Shown here: piece by piece, positions 34,201 through 42,565 of the stretch
Position numbering within the stretch: the first letter of the stretch is position 1
Layout: the number at the start of each line of letters is the position of its first letter
Source: Oerskovia paurometabola
Lineage (GTDB): Bacteria; Actinomycetota; Actinomycetes; Actinomycetales; Cellulomonadaceae
DNA length: 64,000 nucleotides
Direction of reading: 5' to 3'
Assembly (NCBI RefSeq): GCF_016907365.1
Contig: NZ_JAFBBV010000001.1
Coordinates: 310,001-374,000, forward strand
Translations under genes and position numbers: made by a program
Notes under the pieces: model-generated
Told to the model about the DNA's origin: nothing
What the model saw: only the letters and a program-made list of their open reading frames with translations
Databases searched by the model: none

Positions 34201-35214
34201 TCAGCGCTCGCAGGCGACCCCGTTGCCGTCCCAGTCGAGCGCCGGGTTGAAGCCGTCGTCGCCCTGCTTGAGCGGGGCCTTGCCGTCACGCTTCACGGCG
34301 TCGCACGTCAGGTAGATGCCGTTGACCTTCCCGCTCTGCCAGCCGCCGTCGTCGTTCCCCGCGTCGGCCTCCTTCTCCGCGATCGTGGCCTCGCGCTCGT
34401 CGAGCGCGATCTTGCGCGCCTCGAGCTCGGTCTCGAGGGCCGAGACCGCAGCCTCCCGGGCGGCGACCGCCTCGGTCGAGGCCGTGATGCCCGCGAGCTG
34501 GGTGTCCAGGTCGGCGCGCTCGGTGTCGAGCTTGGCCCGTTCGGCCGCCATCTGCTCGGTCGTCTGCGCTGCGGCGGCGGTGGCGTCGCCGGCCTCCGAC
34601 TGTGCCTTGAGCGTCACGCCCAGCCCGAGGATGAGCCCGACGGCGACCCCTCCGACACCGACGCCCAGAGGCAGGAGCCAGCGCATGTACGAGCGCTCCT
34701 CCCGGGGCTCGTCGTCGCCCGAGAAGATCGCGAGCGGCCCGTGCGCGGACGCGGTCGGCTCGGCCGGGGCGGCGGGGAGGGGGGCGGCAGGACCCGCGGC
34801 GTGCCCGGCGTGACCAGCCGCCCCGGCACCGCCGACGACCGGCAGGATCATGGTCGAGGACGGCGACTCGGTCGGGGCTCCGCTCGCGCCGCCGACGTCG
34901 CGCAGCGAGCGACGCGTCGGCCCGGACGGCGGGCCCGACGGTGAGGGCGCGGAGGGGGACGCAGCCCCGTGCCCCGGCGTCACGGGGACGATCGCGGTCG
35001 GGAAGTGGAGCGGGATCCCGCCGCCCGGGGTCTGTCGCGACCACGCCTCGGCACCGGCCGTGGGCGGGGCGGGCGGGGGCGTCGGTGCGGCCTCGACCCA
35101 GAAGACCCAGCCTGCGGGAGCGGCCGGCCAGGCGGGATCCGGGTGCCAGTCCGACGAAGGGGAGAAACCGGGAGGTACCAACCAGCCGGGCGGCGGGTTG
35201 AAATGTACGGCCAT
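34201..35214 (-). CDS. Membrane protein with coiled coil and C-terminal Excalibur calcium-binding domain
   Basis: A 337-aa protein. The N-terminal part has a Trp/Pro motif (PPGWLVPPGFSPSSDWHPDP) like short Trp-rich actinobacterial domains, then a Pro/Ala/Ser-rich region. One transmembrane helix is at about 178-200, a predicted coiled coil at about 205-285, and a C-terminal Excalibur domain (YLTCDAVKRDG, then NPALDWDGNGVACE), the extracellular DxDxDGxxCE calcium-binding form. The domain likely faces the cell wall. A candidate promoter (35277-35247) lies 33 nt upstream. No link to the neighbouring helicase is evident. Confidence 0.85.
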   Translation of the reverse strand: MAVHFNPPPGWLVPPGFSPSSDWHPDPAWPAAPAGWVFWVEAAPTPPPAPPTAGAEAWSRQTPGGGIPLHFPTAIVPVTPGHGAASPSAPSPSGPPSGPTRRSLRDVGGASGAPTESPSSTMILPVVGGAGAAGHAGHAAGPAAPLPAAPAEPTASAHGPLAIFSGDDEPREERSYMRWLLPLGVGVGGVAVGLILGLGVTLKAQSEAGDATAAAAQTTEQMAAERAKLDTERADLDTQLAGITASTEAVAAREAAVSALETELEARKIALDEREATIAEKEADAGNDDGGWQSGKVNGIYLTCDAVKRDGKAPLKQGDDGFNPALDWDGNGVACER

Positions 35215-35246
35215 GGGAGCTCTCCTTCGACGGTTCCTGCGCGCTC

Positions 35247-35277
35247 ACTATGCTGCAGGACGGCCCGTCGATGCCAA
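35247..35277 (-). promoter_or_regulatory. Candidate sigma-A promoter of the Excalibur gene
   Basis: On the minus strand TTGGCA (35277-35272), a 19-nt spacer and CATAGT (35252-35247). The spacer is slightly long, so confidence is moderate. Confidence 0.4.
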
Positions 35278-35462
35278 TTCCCGGGTGTCCTGGGTGCGTC
35301 CCGGGGCCCGGCACGGTCGGCGGCCGGCCGGGAGGCGCCTCGTGGTCGTCGGCGGAGACCAGGATGTGGGCGGCGCCCGGTAGAAAGGAACCGGGCCGGG
35401 GCGCCGCCGCGTCCTCGATCGACAGCCCGTCGTGACCGGCCCAGTGACCGCGAGGAGTCGCC

Positions 35463-38400
35463 GTGTTCCTGATGGACCAGCAGGACCCGACCGTCGAGCC
35501 CCTGCTCGTCTTCTCGGCCAGCGACCTCGTCGCGGCGAGCGAGTGCGAGTACCGCCTGCTGCGCACCCTCGACGAGAAGGTGGGGCGCGCCGCGCACCCC
35601 GCTGTCGAGGTCGACGACATGCTCGAGCGCACCGCGACGCTCGGCGACGTGCACGAGCAGCAGGTGCTCGCGGGCTTCGTCGACCTCGTGGGGGCCGACG
35701 CGATCCGCGAGGTGCCGGTGCCGCGCACCATGCGGCGCGGGGACCTGGAGGCCGCGCACGCCGCGACGCTCGACGCCCTGAGCGACGGCGTCGACGTCGT
35801 CTACCAGGGCTCCTTCTTCGACGGACGCTTCCACGGGCGCGCGGACTTCCTGATCCGCACCGACAGCCGGGCGGCGCACGCGTGGCCCCACGCAACCGGC
35901 CCGACGACGTCGGGCGGCCTGGGCGCTCCGGGAAGCGCCGGCCCGGTGTACGCCGTGTACGACGCCAAGCTCGCGCGCCGCGCGAAGGTCCCCGCGCTGC
36001 TCCAGCTCGCGGCCTACGCCGACCAGCTCCTCGCGGCCGGGGTCGAGACCTCCCCGGCCCTGCACCTGATCCTCGGGACGCGCGCCGTGACCGACCACCG
36101 GCTCGCGGACGTCCTGCCCGTCTTCCGCGAGCGGCGCACCGAGCTGCTGCGCCTCCTGGACACGCACCGGGCGAGCGCCGAGCCCGTGGCCTGGGACGCG
36201 CCCGGACTGCGTCAGTGCGGCACGTGCGCGTACTGCGCGCAGCAGGTCACCGAGCACGACGACGTGCTGCGCGTCGCGGGCCTGCGCAGCACCCAGCGCG
36301 TCCGGCTCCGCGCCGCCGGCATCACGACCATGACCCAGCTCGCGGCCGCGACCGAGCCGCCCCAGGGCCTGGCGGCGCGCACGTTCGAGACCCTGCGCGT
36401 CCAGGCGCGGCTCCAGGCCGGCCTGGTCGACGTGCCGGTCGACGGGGGAGGGGTGCCAGACGTCGGGCCGGGCCCCAGCGGGTCGGTCACGTGGAGCACG
36501 CCCGCCGCCGGGGGCAGCGGGGACGGAGCCGGCCTCGAGGGCGCCGTCGAGCCCGAGCAGCACACGCTGTCCTACGTCGTCGTCGATCCCGCCCCGCTGC
36601 GCGACCTGCCGCGCCCCGACCCGGGCGACGTGTTCTTCGACTTCGAGGGCGACCCGCTGTGGTCCGCGCCCGACGCCTCGCCCGAGGGCATCGTCTGGAA
36701 CATCGACTACCTGTTCGGGCTCGTCGAGCGACCGACCAGCCCCGGCGAGAAGCCGCCCTTCACCGCGTTCTGGGCCCACGACCTCGACCAGGAGAAGCAG
36801 GCGCTCGTCGACTTCGTCGACTACCTCGCCAAGCGCCGCGCCCAGTACCCGGGGCTGCACGTCTACCACTACGCGTCGTACGAGAAGACGCACCTGCTCT
36901 CGATCGCGGCCCGGCACGGCGTGTACGAGCAGGAGGTCGACGACCTCCTGCGCGAGGGCGTCCTCGTGGACCTCTACTCGACCGTGCGCCACTCGCTCAA
37001 GGTGTCGGCGCCGTCGTACTCGATCAAGAAGCTCGAACCCCTCTACATGGGCGACCAGCTCCGGGGCGGCGACGTCACGGACGCCGCGGCGTCGGTCGTG
37101 GCGTACGCGACGTACTGCGCGGCGCGCGACGCGGGCCGCACCGAGGAGGCCGAGCGCCTGCTGCACGGCATCGCCGACTACAACGAGTACGACTGCCTCT
37201 CGACCCTGCGCCTGCACGAGTTCCTCCTGGGGCTCGCGGGGCGCGCCGCTCCCGCGACCTCCGCCCCGGGCCCGCTCGCCGCCCCTGCCGGCGACGGCTG
37301 GGAGGACGACCTGCCACCCGCGCTCGAGCTGACCGACGCGGAGGTCGCGCGCCGCGCCAAGCGCGCCGAGGCCGAGCAGGTCGAGCTCGACGTCCGCGCG
37401 CTCGCGGGCGGCGTGGACGGTCGCGCGGGGGACGGACGGACCGACGACGAGGAGGCCGTCGCGCTCCTGGGCGCGGGCGTCGGGTACTACTGGCGCGAGG
37501 CCAAGCCGTTCTGGCAGGAGTTCTTCGCGCGCCTCAAGGACCCGGTCGACCAGTGGCAGACGCCGCGCGCGTACTTCCTCGTGGAACGGGCCGAGGTGAT
37601 CGAGGACTGGGCGAAGGCCACACCGCGCAGCAACCCGTCGCGTCGCCTGCGCCTGTTCGGCGAGCTGCCGGACGGTTCGGAGCTCAAGGCCGGGTACGAC
37701 GGCGCCACCGCGCTCTTCGAGGGACCGGCACCCGAGGGGATCGAGCCCGCGCACGGCGCGGTGCGGTGGTCGACGGGGAGCGTGCGCGTCTACGGCGTCG
37801 AGCGCGGACGGCTGGGGAACGGGCGTGAGGTCGACGTCCTCGACGTGCGCCTGCCCGTGCCCAAGGGGGTCGCTCCGCACGACGCGCTGCCCATGGCGCT
37901 CGCGGTCGGGCAGGTGCTGCCGACGCCCCAGCAGGAGGCGTCGATCCGGGCGCTGGCCACGACCGTGCAGGCGCAGAATCCCTACGGGCCGCAGGCGCCC
38001 CTGGTGCTCCCGGACCACCCGGCGCTCGACCTGCTCCGCCGTCGCCCGCCGCGCACGGTGTCCGGCGACCCGCTGCCCGTCCTGGGCGACGGCCCCGAGC
38101 GGTACGTCGACGCCGTGACCGACGCGGTCAGGGACCTCGACGGCTCCTACCTGGGTGTCCAGGGCCCGCCCGGCACGGGCAAGACCCACCTCGCGTCCAA
38201 GGTCGTCGGCCGCCTCGTCGCCGAGGGGTGGCGCGTGGGCGTCGTGGCGCAGTCGCACGACGTCGTCGAGAACGTCCTCGCGGGCGTGATCACCAAGGGC
38301 GGCGTGCCCGCGGACCGCGTGGGCAAGAAGGCCTCGGGTCCCAAGGGGCGCGACGTGTCGGCCGTCGGCCGTGAGGTGGGCGCAGGCCTGCCCGACGACG

Positions 38401-39413
38401 TCGCGGCGGCCGCCCTGCCCGAAGGGTCGCGGCTCGTGCCCTGGCGCCTCGTCGACTCCCCGCAGACCGCGGCCTTCGTCGCCGAGGGTCCCTGCGTCGT
38501 CGGCGGGACGGCCTGGGACTTCGCGCACGCCGAACGCTTCGGCGACGGCGAGCTCGACCTGCTCGTGATCGACGAGGCCGGGCAGTTCTCGCTCGCCAAC
38601 ACGATCGCGGTCTCCCGGGCCGCGCAGAGGCTCCTGCTGCTCGGCGACCCGCAGCAGCTCCCGCAGGTCTCGCAGGGTCAGCACCCCGAGCCCGTCGACC
38701 AGTCGGCGCTCGGGTGGCTGACCCGTGCCGGCGGCGGGCACGACGTGCTGCCGCCCGAGTTCGGCTACTTCCTTGCCCGCTCGTGGCGCATGCACCCCGC
38801 GCTGTGCGACGCCGTCTCGGAGCTCGCGTACGAAGGGCTCCTGCACGCGGAGGCCGCCGCGGGCGAGCGGGTCCTCGTGGGCGTCGAGCCCGGCGTGCAC
38901 GTCGTCGAGGTCGAGCACGCGGGCAACGCGGTGTCCTCGGTCGAGGAGGCGCAGGAGATCGTGCGGCAGGTCAAGGGGCTGCTCGGGACGACGTGGTACC
39001 CCGGAGGGCCCGGTGGGTCGGACGGCGCCGCACCTGCCTCGCGAGCACTCACGGAGGACGACTTCGTCGTCGTGGCCCCCTACAACGCGCAGGTGTGGAC
39101 CGTGCGCCACGCGCTCGCGGCCGCGGGGCTGGGCGACGTGCGCGTCGGCACGGTCGACAAGTTCCAGGGCAAGGAGGCGCCCGTCGCGATCGTCTCGATG
39201 ACGGCCTCGGCGCGCGAGGACGTGCCGCGCGGCATGGAGTTCCTCCTCTCGCGCAACCGCGTCAACGTCGCGGTCTCGCGGGGTCAGTGGTGCGCGGTCG
39301 TGGTCCGCTCGCCCCGGCTCACCGACTACCTGCCGAACCACCCCGAGGAGCTCGCCGAGCTGGGCGCGTTCATCGGTCTGTGCAGCTCGGGCAGCCGCTC
39401 GCCGCTCCGCTGA
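35463..39413 (+). CDS. RecB-like nuclease / RNase H-like exonuclease / SF1 helicase fusion (TM0106-type)
   Basis: A 1316-aa three-part protein. Residues about 1-330 are a RecB/Cas4-like nuclease (ASECEYRLL, GRADFLI, VYDAKLARR) with a CGTCAYC cluster near 252-258 that may bind metal or Fe-S. Residues about 385-620 are a DEDD exonuclease-like domain (FFDFEGDPLW, YHYASYEKT, ADYNEYDCLSTLRLHE). From about 880 there is an SF1 helicase of the Dna2/Upf1 type: GPPGTGKTH (about 900), DEAGQFSL, GDPQQLPQV, VDKFQGKE and NVAVSRGQW. It probably processes nucleic-acid ends. GTG 35463 has GAGGAG 5 nt upstream; ATG 35472 is possible. Its TGA lies in the arm of the palindrome at 39411-39467. Confidence 0.88.
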   Translation: MFLMDQQDPTVEPLLVFSASDLVAASECEYRLLRTLDEKVGRAAHPAVEVDDMLERTATLGDVHEQQVLAGFVDLVGADAIREVPVPRTMRRGDLEAAHAATLDALSDGVDVVYQGSFFDGRFHGRADFLIRTDSRAAHAWPHATGPTTSGGLGAPGSAGPVYAVYDAKLARRAKVPALLQLAAYADQLLAAGVETSPALHLILGTRAVTDHRLADVLPVFRERRTELLRLLDTHRASAEPVAWDAPGLRQCGTCAYCAQQVTEHDDVLRVAGLRSTQRVRLRAAGITTMTQLAAATEPPQGLAARTFETLRVQARLQAGLVDVPVDGGGVPDVGPGPSGSVTWSTPAAGGSGDGAGLEGAVEPEQHTLSYVVVDPAPLRDLPRPDPGDVFFDFEGDPLWSAPDASPEGIVWNIDYLFGLVERPTSPGEKPPFTAFWAHDLDQEKQALVDFVDYLAKRRAQYPGLHVYHYASYEKTHLLSIAARHGVYEQEVDDLLREGVLVDLYSTVRHSLKVSAPSYSIKKLEPLYMGDQLRGGDVTDAAASVVAYATYCAARDAGRTEEAERLLHGIADYNEYDCLSTLRLHEFLLGLAGRAAPATSAPGPLAAPAGDGWEDDLPPALELTDAEVARRAKRAEAEQVELDVRALAGGVDGRAGDGRTDDEEAVALLGAGVGYYWREAKPFWQEFFARLKDPVDQWQTPRAYFLVERAEVIEDWAKATPRSNPSRRLRLFGELPDGSELKAGYDGATALFEGPAPEGIEPAHGAVRWSTGSVRVYGVERGRLGNGREVDVLDVRLPVPKGVAPHDALPMALAVGQVLPTPQQEASIRALATTVQAQNPYGPQAPLVLPDHPALDLLRRRPPRTVSGDPLPVLGDGPERYVDAVTDAVRDLDGSYLGVQGPPGTGKTHLASKVVGRLVAEGWRVGVVAQSHDVVENVLAGVITKGGVPADRVGKKASGPKGRDVSAVGREVGAGLPDDVAAAALPEGSRLVPWRLVDSPQTAAFVAEGPCVVGGTAWDFAHAERFGDGELDLLVIDEAGQFSLANTIAVSRAAQRLLLLGDPQQLPQVSQGQHPEPVDQSALGWLTRAGGGHDVLPPEFGYFLARSWRMHPALCDAVSELAYEGLLHAEAAAGERVLVGVEPGVHVVEVEHAGNAVSSVEEAQEIVRQVKGLLGTTWYPGGPGGSDGAAPASRALTEDDFVVVAPYNAQVWTVRHALAAAGLGDVRVGTVDKFQGKEAPVAIVSMTASAREDVPRGMEFLLSRNRVNVAVSRGQWCAVVVRSPRLTDYLPNHPEELAELGAFIGLCSSGSRSPLR

Positions 39414-39467
39414 GTGCGGGGTAGTCGTCGTCGTGTCGGGCTCCCGACGACGACTACCCCGCACTCA
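39411..39467. terminator. 57-bp palindromic terminator, repeat copy 1
   Basis: A perfect 23-bp stem (39411-39433 with 39445-39467) and an 11-nt loop. Both convergent genes use the outermost TGA of each arm as their stop codon, so the element is exactly fitted between them. A second copy with the same 23-11-23 layout is at 60412-60468. Confidence 0.85.
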
Positions 39468-40463
39468 GGCGGTCGGCGGCCTCAGGCTGCCGGCGGCGTC
39501 GAGGTGCCGGTCGGTGAGGTCGGTCCATCTGCTGGGTCCCGTGGGGGAGAGGGTGCGCACCCGTGGCCCAGGATGCAGGCGGTCGTCGACGGCATAGCGT
39601 GCGGTGAGCTCCTCCTCCGCCTCCTGGTCGCCCTGGTCGGCACGGACGAGCAGGGTCGCGATCTCGTCGACCAGCGTGAGGTCGGCGCCCTCGAGCGTGT
39701 CGTCCGTGCTCATCGCCCCCCACGTGTCCCACAGCAGCAGCTCGTCCCCCTGACGGTGGGCCAGCTCGAACAGGACGTAGTCGTGGACGAACCAGTCGCC
39801 GCGGAACGGCAGCCCCGGGTCCACTCCGAACAGGTCCGCGTCCGCCAGCCCGGCACGGAGCGCGAGCCAGGCCGTGGCTGCGGGGACGAACGGTAGAGCC
39901 AGGTCCTCGGCGACATCCCCCGTGCCCCGTGGAAGATCCAGGGGGTCGAACGGGAACACCGGGTCTCCCGCGGTGAGCTCGGGGTCCCAGCGCAACCAGC
40001 GGCCGTCCGCCCAGTGCTCGACGACGACGTGATCGTGGTGGAAGCCGGGCGTGAAGTACGAGACGAACCCCACGCGGGTCCTGGCGGGGATGCCGTGCTC
40101 TCGCAGCACCCCGACGGTCAGCAGCGAGTGGTCCCGGCAGCAGCCTCCCACCCGGTCGCAGACCGCCCGGGGCTCGGTGAGCGCGGTCCCGTGCCGGGAG
40201 TGGTCGAGGTCGAGGATCGTCGCGAGCCACCGGCTGTCGACGTCCGTGGCACGCTCGGCCGGCATGAACTCGGCCTCGGCGCGATAGTGCGCGATCACGT
40301 TGCGTGCCACCTGCCCCAGCGCGTCCGGGTCGGTGGGTACGCCCCGCAGGAGCTGGGCGTGCTCCCCGGGCGAGGAGTACGGCGAGTGGGCCACCCAGCG
40401 GGCGACCGCGGGATGGACGGCGGTCGTGCCGACCGGCTCGAGGCGGCTGGACGGGTCGTACAT
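39465..40463 (-). CDS. Transglutaminase-like superfamily protein
   Basis: A 332-aa protein with a transglutaminase-core triad: Cys in GGCCRDHSLL (C108 or C109), His in HDHVVVEHW (H145 or H150) and Asp in RWDPEL (D160). ALREHGIPAR-like VLREHGIPARTRVGFVSYF is also typical of the fold. Members act as proteases, amidases or crosslinkers; no signal peptide is seen, so it is probably cytoplasmic. GGAGGATCCG gives a strong ribosome site for ATG 40463. The stop lies in the 57-bp palindrome. Confidence 0.82.
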   Translation of the reverse strand: MYDPSSRLEPVGTTAVHPAVARWVAHSPYSSPGEHAQLLRGVPTDPDALGQVARNVIAHYRAEAEFMPAERATDVDSRWLATILDLDHSRHGTALTEPRAVCDRVGGCCRDHSLLTVGVLREHGIPARTRVGFVSYFTPGFHHDHVVVEHWADGRWLRWDPELTAGDPVFPFDPLDLPRGTGDVAEDLALPFVPAATAWLALRAGLADADLFGVDPGLPFRGDWFVHDYVLFELAHRQGDELLLWDTWGAMSTDDTLEGADLTLVDEIATLLVRADQGDQEAEEELTARYAVDDRLHPGPRVRTLSPTGPSRWTDLTDRHLDAAGSLRPPTA

Positions 40464-40597
40464 CGGATCCTCCGAGGTCGCGGGTCACGAGCGGCGTGAT
40501 GCCGGGCACCAGTGTCGACCGTGTCGCGCGCCAGGGCAATGCCTCGGCCCGGCGGACCGTCGGCTCCGTCCGAGCGAGGGCCGGGCGGACGAGGTCC

Positions 40598-41326
40598 TCA
40601 GAAGTCTCCGAATCCGCCGAAGTCCCCACCGCCGAAGTCCCCACCGCCGAAGTCGCCGAAGCCCCCACCCAGGTCGCCCCCGCCTCCGGCCTCGGTGAAG
40701 TCGCCGCCGCCCGTGTCGCCGGCTCCGGGGTCGCCCTCGGTCGCGCCCGGGTCGCCTGCGCCCGAGGTGCCGCCGTCGCCCGCGAAGTCGGCCGTGGGGT
40801 CGCCGAACATCGGGCCGAACATCATGTTGGCGACCGCGGAGCCGATCACGACGCCCGCGATGGTGCCGAGCATGCTCGAGCCGATCATCGAGCCCATGCC
40901 CGGCCCGCCCGGCCCGCCCGGCCCGCCCGGCCCGCCCGGCCCCCCCTGCCTGCCGCCGAACGACCGTTCGAGCGTGCCGGGGTTGCGCATCTCGGCGCGG
41001 GTCGCCATGCGGGCGAGCGACTGCGGGTCGTCGGAGGTAGCGCGCTCGGCGGGCGGCACGTTCTCACCCAGCTCGGTCAGCACGCGTCGACGCTGCTCGG
41101 GCGTCAGCCGCTCGAACGCCTCGGCGTGCGCCTGCTCGACGGCCTCCGGGGGAGCCGTGCGCAGCAGGTAGCGGTAGCGGTCGATCGCGACGTCGTCCTC
41201 GCTGCGCGCGGGGCCGGTCGGGGCCGGGGGCGCAGTGCCGTAGGCGGGCGCACCGGGACGCTCTGCCGAGCCGTGAAGCCTGTCGTCCTGCGGGGTGCGG
41301 CCGAGGAGGCGGTCGAGGAATCCCAT
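40598..41326 (-). CDS. Gly-rich protein with one hydrophobic segment; unknown
   Basis: A 242-aa protein. An N-terminal helical part (about 1-125) contains DVAIDRYRYLLRTAPPEAVEQAHAEAFERLTPEQRRRVL, shown by positions 45-83, and looks like a conserved actinobacterial module. A GGP-repeat linker, a hydrophobic Gly/Met-rich segment (about 140-170) and a C-terminal tail of GGGDF/GFGDF repeats follow. No enzymatic motif was found. The layout suggests membrane association and self-assembly by the aromatic/Gly repeats (guess). AAGGA lies before ATG 41326. Confidence 0.7.
   Translation of the reverse strand: MGFLDRLLGRTPQDDRLHGSAERPGAPAYGTAPPAPTGPARSEDDVAIDRYRYLLRTAPPEAVEQAHAEAFERLTPEQRRRVLTELGENVPPAERATSDDPQSLARMATRAEMRNPGTLERSFGGRQGGPGGPGGPGGPGGPGMGSMIGSSMLGTIAGVVIGSAVANMMFGPMFGDPTADFAGDGGTSGAGDPGATEGDPGAGDTGGGDFTEAGGGGDLGGGFGDFGGGDFGGGDFGGFGDF
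40901..40945 (-). repeat. Short tandem 9-bp repeats coding (GGP)n
   Basis: About five copies of a 9-bp CGGCCCGCC-type unit encode Gly-Gly-Pro repeats in the 242-aa protein. A similar FGGGD-coding repeat lies at about 40605-40670. Confidence 0.75.
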
Positions 41327-41458
41327 GAGCGTGTCCTTCTGGTCGAACCGTCGAGGGCGGGTGCCCTCACCGGTTCAACGCGGCGCCCGGCCCGCCCGTT
41401 CCGTCGAGTGGATGGTCCGGCTGCGAGACGCCCGGCGAGTCGCAGCCGGATCACGCAC

Positions 41459-41833
41459 TCAGCGGCGAGCGTGGGGCGGCTCCGGCGCCGGACCCACCCC
41501 GCCGACCAGCCGGACGTTGAGCGCCCGTCCCGCGAGCTCGAGCGCGTGGTACTGCTCGTGCACCCGCACGGTGACCCCGGGGTCGAGGGCGAGGCTCGTG
41601 TGGTGCCACACCCGGCACGCTCCCTCGCCCGTCGCGTACTCGACGACGACCTCGGTGCCGCCGCTGGTCGTCCGCACCGCGAGCACGACGCCCTCGCGCC
41701 ACCCCCAGGGCCGGTTGCGGAGCATGCGCTCGTGGACGGGGTGCAGCAGGTGCCCCGTGTCGAACCGGTCGCACACGGTGGGCGGGGGACAGGCGACGAC
41801 CGTCGCCCGGCGTTCCATGACGCGCTCGGCCAT
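41459..41833 (-). CDS. Hypothetical protein, 124 aa
   Basis: A small soluble protein, not recognised. After a basic head it has CDRFDTGHLLHPVHERMLRN, then a beta-rich part (GVVLAVRTTSGGTEVVVEYA, VRVHEQYHALELAGRALNVRL). The beta pattern and the GGTEVVVEY hairpins suggest a small barrel-like domain. GAGAAGGAGC before ATG 41833 is a good ribosome site, and codon bias agrees with a real gene. It is 131 bp downstream of the 242-aa protein start on the same strand. Confidence 0.65.
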   Translation of the reverse strand: MAERVMERRATVVACPPPTVCDRFDTGHLLHPVHERMLRNRPWGWREGVVLAVRTTSGGTEVVVEYATGEGACRVWHHTSLALDPGVTVRVHEQYHALELAGRALNVRLVGGVGPAPEPPHARR

Positions 41834-42109
41834 GGTGCTCCTTCTCTCCGTGCCCGACGACGGGGCTCACCCGCGTGCGCACGCCCACCCGGGAGGCTCC
41901 CCGGGTGAGGGGCACGAGGAGGCGCCCTACGACGTCGGGCCTCGCTCTTCCCCCACGGTCGTGGGGGCGGGTCTTCCTCCGGGAGCACCGTGCGCGTCGC
42001 GCGGTTGCCGGACCAGCACGCCGGAGGGCGGTTCGCTGGTCCTCTGGACCGTTCTCAGTTCTACCACGGCGTCACCGACCGAGCACAGGGAGCACCTGGT
42101 CCTGGACGC
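41834..42109. other. Gene-free stretch with two palindromes
   Basis: No ORF is convincing between the 124-aa gene and the csp terminator. It contains CACCCGGG/CCCGGGTG (41886-41893 and 41900-41907) and CCCCCACG-GT-CGTGGGGG (41950-41967), which may be operators of the 124-aa gene on the minus strand. Confidence 0.45.
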
Positions 42110-42146
42110 ACGAGTGCCCCCGACCGAGACGGTCGGGGGCACTCGT
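42110..42146. terminator. Terminator of the cold-shock gene
   Basis: A perfect 17-bp stem (42110-42126 with 42130-42146; core CGAGTGCCCCCGACCG) and a 3-nt loop, beginning 34 nt after the csp stop on the minus strand. Confidence 0.8.
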
Positions 42147-42179
42147 TCAATGATCAGCTACGCCCGGAGGCGAGTGAGA

Positions 42180-42383
42180 TCAGAGCGGGCGGATGTTCTC
42201 CGCCTGCGGGCCCTTGGGGCCCTGCGTCACGTCGAACTCGACGCGCTGGTTCTCCTCGAGCGAGCGGAAGCCCTGCGTCTGGATGGCGGAGTAGTGCGCG
42301 AACACGTCGGCGCTGCCGTCCTCAGGTGCGATGAAGCCGTAGCCCTTTTCGCCGTTGAACCACTTCACGGTTCCCAATGCCAT
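42180..42383 (-). CDS. cspA: Cold-shock domain protein (CspA family)
   Basis: A 67-aa OB-fold RNA/DNA chaperone. Both nucleic-acid motifs are intact: RNP1 KGYGFIAP and RNP2 VFAHYSAI, within [14 protein letters not shown] at the N-terminus. It melts RNA structure and anti-terminates transcription at low temperature or in growth. AAGGAGATCCCC gives a near-ideal ribosome site. The gene has a long, structured 5' leader and its own strong terminator, so it is monocistronic. The relation to cold is inferred from the family; some actinobacterial members are constitutive. Confidence 0.97.
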   Translation of the reverse strand: MALGTVKWFNGEKGYGFIAPEDGSADVFAHYSAIQTQGFRSLEENQRVEFDVTQGPKGPQAENIRPL

Positions 42384-42533
42384 GGGGATCTCCTTCTAGA
42401 GTTTCAAACAGCTCCATGATCTGGAGCCGAACATCACGGTGTTCGTCGTCAACTCTTGGGTAACAAGGTTCGCGGTGGCATGGGGCCGTTGCGCAAGGAC
42501 AAGCGAGGCACTGCAATCTCACCGGCTACGGTA
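42384..42533 (-). promoter_or_regulatory. Structured 5' leader of the cold-shock gene
   Basis: Two back-to-back hairpins, GCTCCA/TGGAGC (42411-42427) and CGAACA/TGTTCG (42428-42445), stand just upstream of the ribosome site. A -10-like TACCGT on the minus strand (42533-42528) would give a leader of about 140 nt, similar to the long 5' leaders of csp mRNAs. The -35 is poor, so the promoter is tentative. Confidence 0.45.
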
Positions 42534-42565
42534 CAGGGGTTACTCCGACTGTGCTAGCCCTGATG

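Noticed and set aside
34980..39464. A 1494-codon open frame on the minus strand opposite the nuclease-helicase gene
   Set aside because: Composition is Arg/Gly/Val/Asp-rich without any domain, and it mirrors a plus-strand gene with clear motifs and codon bias. Long antisense frames are expected at this GC content.
40901..40945. A minisatellite of regulatory interest
   Set aside because: It lies inside a coding frame and encodes Gly-Gly-Pro repeats.
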